This document shows, piece after piece, positions 56,753-64,000 of a stretch of DNA of 64,000 nt (position 1 is its first letter; each line of letters opens with the position of its first letter). The position numbers and the translations under genes were made by a program. The DNA comes from Heliocybe sulcata (taxonomy: Eukaryota > Basidiomycota > Agaricomycetes > Gloeophyllales > Gloeophyllaceae): NCBI GenBank assembly GCA_004369045.1, contig ML213512.1, positions 1,049,510 to 1,113,509 of the forward strand, written 5' to 3'. A model generated the notes under the pieces. It was not told the DNA's origin and did not search any database. It saw only the letters and a list, made by a program, of their open reading frames with translations.

Positions 56753-58301
56753 TCAGTCGCGTAGAGCATGCGCTCTCTCGGCGTTGTAATCCCGATAGTC
56801 TTAGAGCGGGTAGCAGATGAGAGACGACAATGCCAGACAGCCATGCGAGCACATACCGCGAGTCCCGAATAGCATCATCATGGCTGCGTTTGCGCGTGCC
56901 TTTGGGGCAAGTTTTGGGTCGCGCGCTTTCGCCTCTACCAAGCGGAACTCTGTGTCGGTCAGGCCATCTTCTGCCGGGGATTCGGGGGCCTCCGCTGGCG
57001 TATCCACAAAGCTGGTGTTGTCACCCGGTCGTGGAGTTCCTTGCCTGCTGCCGGGCTCGTTTTCCTCATCCGGAGATTGGTGCATGGTTTGGTCAGGAGG
57101 TGGAGCACCAGCCATGCCCGCATCCTCAGCAGAGCCTCGTCGCGGGTACTCTTGAGCAGCCACATTTGGCCTCCCCTCGGGCACAAAAAATATCTCAGTC
57201 ACGAGATCCGACATCAGCTGAGAGTATCTTTGGATACGAGGAGTGGCAGTTGCACCGTGGTCCCGCATGAATGCATCCAGCTTAGAGTGCGCGTTGATGA
57301 CCATTGCCAGAGAAGAGATCGGAGGCTCGAGTACCCTGTCGCGGATATCTGAGGCGATGAAGGGAGCGAGGGGCTCGTGAGGTGCGGAGGCGGCGACGAG
57401 GTGGTCGCCGGAGGCGATCCAGGAGGTCCATGTCACTCGCGGCTCGGGCGACGGCTGACCTTGCTGATGGAAGGTTCGATTCTGCGCGATGGCGAGTGGC
57501 TGGCCTTCGGGGAGCATGGCATAGGGATGAAGGAGAATGACGTCCCACATGGGTCTGTTGTAGGGCTCTGCTGTTACCTGTTGGGATTTTCGTCAGTGTC
57601 ATTCGAATGCGGGTCTAAAGAACTTACATCGAGAGGACGACGTAGGAACGGATTAAGTCTAACTAGATGCTCCCAGTCTTGGTTTGACTGACGTAGAGCC
57701 TCCAGCATATTGACGGCATTCGCTTCAGCCGGAACAAAACAGAAAGTACCGTACGTGTCCCACTGGACATGAAGGCTAGCTTCCACTACATTGGTAATGT
57801 TCATCCGATAGAATTTGATGAAGCAAGGCGAGATGGGAAGGCTTACAAAGAATAGCATTGATGGGTGCATCCAGGTCGAATGTTATATATGTTTGAGGAC
57901 TGAGGCCCTGCTGTAAGAGAAAGCTCTCCTAGAAGAAAGACGTCAGAAGCTGGTGTAGTGAGTGTAGAGCGAGGACTCACCACTCCCTGCTTTCTGACCG
58001 AGTTCCTGCGAACAGCATTGAGTATATGAGCTACCTGAAGGTCAGGCACCGCAGAGCCAGTGAGAAAAGACCGCTGGTCGTGGGCAAGAAGGCGGTGGCG
58101 AAGACGCTTCAATGAAGTAGACTCAGTGGGCAGCTCGCTGTCCGCTTGTGCACTCTCCGACGGCGGTGCATTCGCGCGAGCCAGGGCGGCGTCCTTAGCA
58201 GTCGGCGCGTCGTATATGTGAGGATTAGGAGGTAATTTTCTGAGGCGGGGTAAACCGACGCGGTATTGTTGCGCGTCGCGCTCAAAGACAATTCGAGACA
58301 T
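56753..58301 (-). CDS. Unrecognised conserved-looking protein
   Basis: Five exons on the minus strand join in frame from the ATG at 58301 (MSRIVFERDAQQYRVGLPRL) to a TGA at 56753. I do not recognise the family. The middle reads WDTYGTFCFVPAEANAVNML then EHLVRLNPFLRRPLD, with regular hydrophobic spacing that suggests a folded domain. The second half holds SLAMVINAHSKLDAFMRDHG and then a disordered acidic and Pro-rich stretch. The last intron (GTATGT donor) leads to a short final exon, DYRDYNAERAHALRD; reading through the donor instead would end at 56801 in CYPL. No signal peptide or membrane span is visible, so an intracellular, possibly nuclear, role is likely but not shown. Confidence 0.65.
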
Positions 58302-59655
58302 TTGTCGGGCGGCCGCCGCTTGGTAGAGGGACCGGATTGGAACACTGGCGCGTAGGGAGATTCAGTGCTCAGACGGAGCACGTATATATCTTGCTAACAA
58401 TTCTTCAAGTCCGGGTGGTGTCTTGACAAGAAAACGTTAGAAGTTACCCACGTGCGCGGTACCGGCAAATATGGCCCGCTCGAGTCGGGTTGTTGGTATA
58501 TTCAGCTGATGTTATTTATTTTGTTGTTTTTGTCGTGCCGGTGCAGCTTTTTGCGAGAGTGCTCGCTGAATTTAATGAGAACGTAGTCTTGTGTCACGAT
58601 GGGATCTCCGCTGGTTCGATCTCCACGCGATTATCTGATCTATGCGGCGACGGTGAGGCTTGCCTCGTGCATGATTTCGTGATTTGTTCTGGGGAAACTC
58701 TCCATTGTAGTCGGTAATTCGTCGCTTGGAAGCCGCGAAGATCTTGACCTTGTAGGGCATGAAGTTATCCCGGGTGCTGGTAGCGTTCGCCTAGATTCCG
58801 CCACCTTCTGCGGGAATCGTCCCAGAACAGTCCGGATCGTCGCTTCTCGGGTGATCTCGCAAACGGCCTGTGAACGCAAACTCAATCGTACGTCGCTTCT
58901 GGGACCGTTCCCTGAGAGCGGCGAGGCAGCAGACCACGATTAATTTTACGCCTAGGCTGCGGTTATACGCGCTCCGAAGCATTTGTATTGCCTGGTCTCT
59001 CAGCAACTCTGGGCGACTACCGTCAGCATACCCACAGTGTCACTTGGTCTGCCTAAGCTTCATAGCTCTGCCCTCCGATGCGTTCACGTTCGCGTCATTG
59101 GCCGGGAGCAAATGCGAGAAAGTCGGGGAAGAGGTGTACTACGAGAGGCGAGTTAAGACTTTGCTCGCTACGGAAGAGTCGCTGCTCGTCTAGATATGGC
59201 TCTGTCCTATCCCCTTTTGTATAACCTTCGCACGCCACTTGACTACTTTCCTCTACGTACGTCAGATTTTTATTTCCTGCATGCTTATAAGAGCTGAAAA
59301 ATTCCAGCCTGTTGCTCCTCCCATCCCCTCTCGATCCCCCTCTGTTGCCAGCGTCGCAGGCTTGGGACTTCGAAGCCTGCGGTGCAAGAAGTCACACAGC
59401 CATCCGTAGCCGTACCCCGCGTTTCCCAGGTACCCCGGACCGGGGTCTGGACCGCCCCCGTTTGGAATTTCTCTCCATCGGCTTCTTCCATCACCAACCG
59501 CCTGACTGCTTATTACCCCAGCCAACACCACCCTGGCTCCCATCTTTAAGCCCACTCGCCCTGCGCCCCTGGCAGCAGGGTCTCCCATCTCTCTCTCAGC
59601 CCTCACCACTCCACTAGACTCGTACATCCCTCCTTAATTATTCTCTCTATTCACA
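58302..59655. other. Divergent intergenic region
   Basis: Contains the promoters of two genes that point apart. A + strand stretch open from about 58680 to 58953 (KLSIVVGNSSLGSREDLDLV) looks mildly protein-like but has no start or splice partner that I can support. TTATAA at 59285 is far from the kinase start. Confidence 0.35.
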
Positions 59656-61089
59656 ATGCGCGCAACGCTCAGACTGTTCAAGCCTCTGCTCAAGGCACCC
59701 ACGACTATCCCCCAAACCCCGCTCTCCGCCCATGTCTATAGATCAATACCCCTGCTGGGCTCCGATGTCCCCGTCGAAGAGGAGGGCGCTCCAGACTACA
59801 GCCCACGTCACTTCTACCCCGTCCGTCTAGGCGAGGTCTTTCAGGACTCGTACGAGGTCGTCGCGAAGCTCGGGTTCGGAGGCAACTCGACCGTCTGGCT
59901 GGCTCGCGACCTGCTTCGGTGCGTATCACTGTTATCCCACGTCTTCGCTGGCTGACCGTCCGCAGCTACCGTTTCCCCCAGGACCGCTACGTCACGCTCA
60001 AAGTCTGCCGCAACGACCCGGGCCACCAGGCCGCCGCCCAGCGCGAGCTGTCGCTGTCCCAGCACATCGCCTCCGCCAACCCATGGCACCCCGCGCTGCG
60101 GTACATCCGGACGGCCAAGGACTCGTTCGAGGTGGACGGCCCCCATGGCCGCCACACGACGCTCGTCTACGAGCCGATGCGTGAGCCGCTTTGGCTGTTC
60201 CAGTACCACCGCCTTGGCGGCGTTTACCCCGCCGCCCTTCTCAAGACCACTGTCCGCATTCTCCTCTACGCGCTCGACTACCTCCACACCCAGTGCCGCA
60301 TCATCCACACCGGTGAGCCTTACCAATCCACGTTCTATCTTCCCACCACTAACTGACCCGCTTCCATAAGACATCAAACCCGAGAACATCCTCCTCGCGC
60401 TCGAGTCCACCGCCGTCCTCGACGACGTCGTCCGCGACGAAGCCGCGTCGCCCTCGCCGCGCAAGATCCTCGCGGACCGCGAGATCTACCTGTCGCGCAA
60501 CGACTTTGGCGCGCTCCGCGCGCTGCCGAAGTTCCTGCGGATCAGCGACTTTGACGTCGCCGTGCGGGGGGACGCGAAGGCGCCGCTGACGCATGTCATC
60601 CAGCCGGACGACTTTCGCGCGCCGGAGGTGACGGTGGGCGCGCCGTGGTCGTACTCGGCGGATATCTGGAACTTGGGGGTCATGGTGAGTCTCGTGTCGT
60701 CTTTCCCTCCGTGGTGACAGAATGCTGGTTTTGATGGATGTTGGCAGCTGTGGAACTTGCTGGAGGGCGAGTCGCTGTGCTGTGGCCGCGACGAGCGCAC
60801 AGACGCATACTCCGCGGGGCGGCAGCTGGCGCAGATCACGAGTCTCCTGGGCCCTGCGCCTCCTGACGTGCTCGCGGGCGCGATGGACACGCACGTGTTC
60901 TACCACTCCGACGGGAGGTTAAAGGCCGACTATGGTGTGCCCGGGCGGACGAAGCTCGAGGATACTGTTACGTGTGTGGAGGGGGAGGAGAAGCGGCTGT
61001 TTGTTGATTTTGTGAGGCAGATGCTAAAGTGGCGGCCGCAGGAGCGGGCGACGGCGGCGCAGCTCCTTGAGCATCCTTGGCTGCATTAG
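59656..61089 (+). CDS. SRPK-like protein kinase
   Basis: Four exons (59656-59918, 59966-60312, 60371-60684, 60748-61089) join in frame into 421 residues. The opening [20 protein letters not shown] and the glycine loop [14 protein letters not shown] (72-85) are typical of SR-protein kinases, followed by the ATP Lys100 in VTLKVC. The catalytic loop reads HTDIKPEN (Asp204, Asn209), with Thr where most kinases have Arg. The metal-binding motif is DFD at 263-265 in place of [24 protein letters not shown] is the APE region, and the end is [14 protein letters not shown]. The usual split of SRPKs by a long spacer is absent; only about 40 residues lie between the loop and DFD. Such short SRPK-like genes are expanded in mushrooms. 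The key residues are present, so activity is plausible. The N-terminus could be a mitochondrial signal. Confidence 0.9.
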
Positions 61090-61838
61090 AGTTTTCGGAC
61101 ATGAATACGCTGAAGTGGCGGCCGCGGAGCGAGCACCCTTGGCGACCTAGAGACGTGGTGTTTTTTGAGTTAACTTATTCGCTTTTATGGTATTGGTATG
61201 AGTTGGAGTAATACTGGACAATCTTTTTTTTGCAGATGATACGTATAGAGGATTTGTTTCGATAGACATGATTTTTGTATTTCGTAGATAGACTGGTTAT
61301 GCAGTGGTTAATTGGCTGTGTGGTTGTGTCCATACGGTGACGTGTCCCAACGATATTCGTCTTGAGAGTCTAGACAGACTGTTCTGAGTAAAGCGACGTT
61401 GGTTGCGGACACAGTACTTAGTACTCAGTACTCAGCTCGGGCGTCATAATGATGATGTCTGCGTCGAATGTTCTTTCCGTTACGCTTCAAGTATCCAGTC
61501 CTAGCGAGCGCATTGAGAAGAAAAGGTGCGACAAGGAGGCTTCCAGAACTGCTGGGTACTCTGGTTCGCTGACCGTTAGCGCACTTGAGGTTGTCTTACA
61601 GCTCCAGTCTTGCCCTGAGAAGATGGCTCTATCACATCTCAATGTGTATGAGAAGTTTCAGTTTAGCTGAATGATGTGAGCGGGATCAATGAGATTTGTG
61701 AGTCGCCGTATAATGGGCAAAGTACTCCCGACTGCGCGCATCTTCCGGACTCGCCTCTGTTATTGGAGGCTCTCAAGCTTCGCCTGAATCGAAACCCCCA
61801 TTCTTCATATATCAATACACCACCGGTCGTACGTGATA
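61090..61838. other. 3' flank of the kinase gene, with partial duplication
   Basis: Just after the kinase stop, 61112-61150 repeats in shortened form the coding segment at 61025-61086 (AAGTGGCGGCCGC and GAGCA(T/C)CCTTGGC are shared). The remainder has short frames without motif. Confidence 0.45.
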
Positions 61839-62903
61839 TCAAGGATTCACGAGCGAGGCACCTCCGTCCAGGGCAATCACTTGTCCGTTGGTGTATCCAG
61901 ACGCCACCAGACTCAGGACCGTGATACATAGCCATCTCCTCCTCCATGCAGAGCCGCGCCAGTGTGCCTTGCAGAGTGCGCTAGTGTGCAGTGCGTTACC
62001 TTTCAGTGCGTTTGGTAGGGAATGGGGAGAGAGTGCCAGGCAGGGTGACGCTGTTCTTGAGGGCCTCCTCCAGCATCGGGGGAGCGAGTTCCGACTTGAA
62101 AGGGCCCGGAGAGATGACGTTCACCCTGACGGGCACCTTTTGCAGGGCAAAGTCCGTCGCGAGCGTGACGGAGAGGTGGTTCAGCGCGGCCTTGGTGGTG
62201 AGGTAGCAATACTGTACACGTGTGCGCGGTGAGCGGGGCGCGTGCGGGGGAACGGAATGCGCACCCTTCCGACGGGCAGGTGCAAGAGGGCCGCGATGCT
62301 GGAGATGTTGACGACGCTCGCGGTCTCGCTTCGAGGAGCGCGAGGAAGGCGTGGGTGAGGAAGAAGATGGCGGAGACGTTGGTTTGGTAGGTGGCGTTCC
62401 AGTCGGTGAAGCTTTGGGATTCGAAGAGGTGTTGGGAGTAGGCGCCGATGTCCGAGGGCGGGTGGTCGGCGGGGCCTCCCGCGCCCGCGCTGTGGGTGGG
62501 TTAGTCGGGACGGGGGCGGCGGGGCGGGCTCACTTGTTGACGAGGATGTGGAGCTTGCCCTCCTGGGTCTGGACGGTCTGCACGGCGGCGCGGATCGCGT
62601 CCTTGTCGGTCACGTCCATCACGAGCCTGCGGGGTTGTCAGCCTGTCTACGCGGAATCGAGCTGGTGGACTCACGGGACTGGCGGCGTTGTCGAGCACTT
62701 GCTTGCGCCGGCCGGTGATGTAGACCTTTGCGCCGTTGGCGGCGAGCGCGCGCGCGACGACGTTGCCTCTGTGCAGGCGGGCGCTCAGTCTACGAAGATG
62801 CGGGTATGGGAATGAGGGATGCGTACATGCCAGTCCCGCCGCCGGTGACGAGGGCGATGCGGCCGGTTAGGTCGGCGAGCTTCGAGGCGTGTAGGCTGGA
62901 CAT
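61839..62903 (-). pseudogene. Short-chain dehydrogenase/reductase, apparently frame-disrupted
   Basis: The minus strand from the ATG at 62903 reads MSSLHASKLADLTGRIALVT then GGGTGIGN across an intron (the TGxxxGxG cofactor loop), KVYITGRRKQVLDNAA, LHILVNNAGAGGPADHPPSD, TYQTNVSAIFFLTHAFLALL, NISSIAALLHLPVGR, YLTTKAALNHL (the YxxxK pair), RVNVISPGPFKSELAPPML and, near the end, SGYTNGQVIALDGGASLVNP before the TGA at 61839. All SDR landmarks are present, so the gene was intact recently. Two frame breaks are apparent: one near 62337, between FLALLEA and ETASVVNISS, and a second near 61930, between EEEMA and the ITVLSLVASGYTNG frame. A splice model hiding the second break is possible; I found none for the first. 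Confidence 0.7.
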
Positions 62904-64000
62904 TTGGGAGAGGATTTTGGCGGCGAAACGGACGTCTTTTGTACTGCGAGCGGCAGGCTGACGCGTCAGTGCTCCCTTGCCAAGATTATGAGCCCTGTAC
63001 CGACACCACCTTAAGCTTTAGGCGACGTTCTCTGTCCCAGGACCTCCGTCGCCGTCCCCTACTGTACTCCACGTCTTCTCCCCCGGCGACCGTCACCTAA
63101 GATCCCTCCGCCAAAGATCCAGTGGAAATCGAGTATAGATTCGAATATGTCTCCAGTGTACATTTGGCTGTCTGACTGGGCCTCGGTTATCGTCTTTGAT
63201 ATCGAGTGGAATAAGGTCACAGTCTGCATTCCGTCGATCTTACCCGGAGCAGCCACAACAGCCTCATGTGGCCTTGTTCCCACGCCGGTGCAATGATATT
63301 TCCGTGTGGCTGTGCGTGTTTTGAATATTCTTCCGGCTCTTGGGTAGGCAGTGCAGAGGCTTTTGATACTTGGATGCTATGTTTCTCTTACCATTAGTAG
63401 ACTTGTACCCCCTCACCTTCTTACAGCTCCAGTCTCACCCAGTGAAGACGCCTCGGTAGCCGGCGCTCTGCTTGCTGTATCTTTATTCGGATGATTTTAG
63501 CTTGGATATGTATGTCGGGGTCTGTCATATTTATGAAACGCTGGTCGTCTGTGATCTCTCCCTATGTTCTACTCCATGTTATTCCACTGGCTTGCCTGAG
63601 CTGTCTCTCGGAAACGCCCTATACTATCCCGAGTCATTAAGATGGTATCCTTGGCACTGAGCGATAGAAGGCGGCTGTGTGGGTATACCCATACTTGTGT
63701 CTATTCTGAGCTCTTGACAGATTGCTTTTAGAGGCGGTGGGCGCTATGGGAAAGACACGAGGCACCGCGCTCGAGGAATTCAATTTCGTAGTATGAGATC
63801 CACTCAAATTGTGCCCTCGTAGCAGAGAGCCCAAAGACCATGGCAGCCGGCACCAAAGGGATGCCATCAATTCCTTGGACAGGATCGGTGATCAGAGGCG
63901 GTGGCTATGCTGGTGCTGTGCATTGCCACGTGGGATCCATCGATCCCATCTTGCGCGCCGGCGATATAACAGCCTGGGCGGTCGATAGGGCCACAGCACC
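62904..64000. other. Intergenic to the right edge
   Basis: An in-frame extension upstream of the SDR start (STKDVRFAAKILSQ) suggests the SDR gene may begin further out, near 62960. Beyond 63000 only short frames are seen. Close to the right edge the minus strand holds GIDGIPLVPAAMVFGLSATR, which could be the start or part of a gene cut by the window. Confidence 0.35.

Noticed and set aside
1-64000. tRNA, rRNA, CRISPR and retroelement remains
   Set aside because: I looked for cloverleaf-like blocks, arrays of regular repeats and reverse transcriptase or integrase motifs, and found none that I could support by eye.

Overview
This window looks like nuclear DNA of a filamentous basidiomycete, most likely an Agaricomycete. 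The coding regions are cut by many short introns of about 45-70 bases with GT/AG ends, the intergenic stretches are short, and several gene families seen here are typical of mushroom-forming and wood-decay fungi: GMC oxidoreductase, GH35 beta-galactosidase, DUF1996 protein, SRPK-like kinase and a lineage-specific multi-pass membrane protein. All gene models were built by hand from splice signals, reading-frame continuity and recognised protein motifs. No tRNA, rRNA or CRISPR was seen.

Layout. 1-4.8 kb: the tail of an unidentified gene, a SnoaL/NTF2-like gene (-) and a mitochondrial-type NAD kinase (+). 4.8-7.6 kb has no gene I can support. 7.7-13.0 kb: two convergent MFS permeases of the allantoate/Dal5 type. 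13.8-18.2 kb: an intronless microbial-type PARG gene (+), a coiled-coil protein (-) and a D-2-hydroxyacid dehydrogenase (-). 19.1-22.9 kb: a tandem array of four related hydrophilic repeat proteins (-), one fused to a WW-like domain and one with a lost start codon. 23.3-24.1 kb: an 841-base element with perfect 25-base terminal inverted repeats and TA duplications. 25.0-28.8 kb: a PINX1/Pxr1 G-patch protein, a GNAT acetyltransferase and, tail to tail with it, a GNAT fragment. 30.9-32.5 kb: an O-fucosyltransferase-like type II membrane protein. 34.5-45.1 kb: a third MFS permease, a GH35 beta-galactosidase and a GMC oxidoreductase in a row on the + strand. 45.4-46.7 kb: a multi-pass membrane protein (-). 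48.0-53.1 kb: an ALYREF/Yra1 mRNA export factor (-) and a TMEM184/OST-alpha family membrane protein (+). 54.2-58.3 kb: a DUF1996 secreted protein (+) and an unrecognised conserved-looking protein (-). 59.7-61.1 kb: an SRPK-like kinase (+). 61.8-62.9 kb: an SDR gene (-) that appears frame-disrupted.

How the genes may work together. Most are unrelated housekeeping genes. Two groups stand out. The MFS3-GH35-GMC row has the composition of a small plant-polymer catabolic set (sugar release, extracellular oxidation, uptake), although the permease family normally carries nitrogenous acids or vitamins rather than sugars. The 19-23 kb array is a locally expanding family of small acidic proteins with a repeated IPQD motif and a shared C-terminal SYDQGR motif. 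I cannot match it to a named family, and it is the best candidate here for something undescribed. The three MFS genes share the same internal exon lengths, which points to duplication of one ancestral gene.
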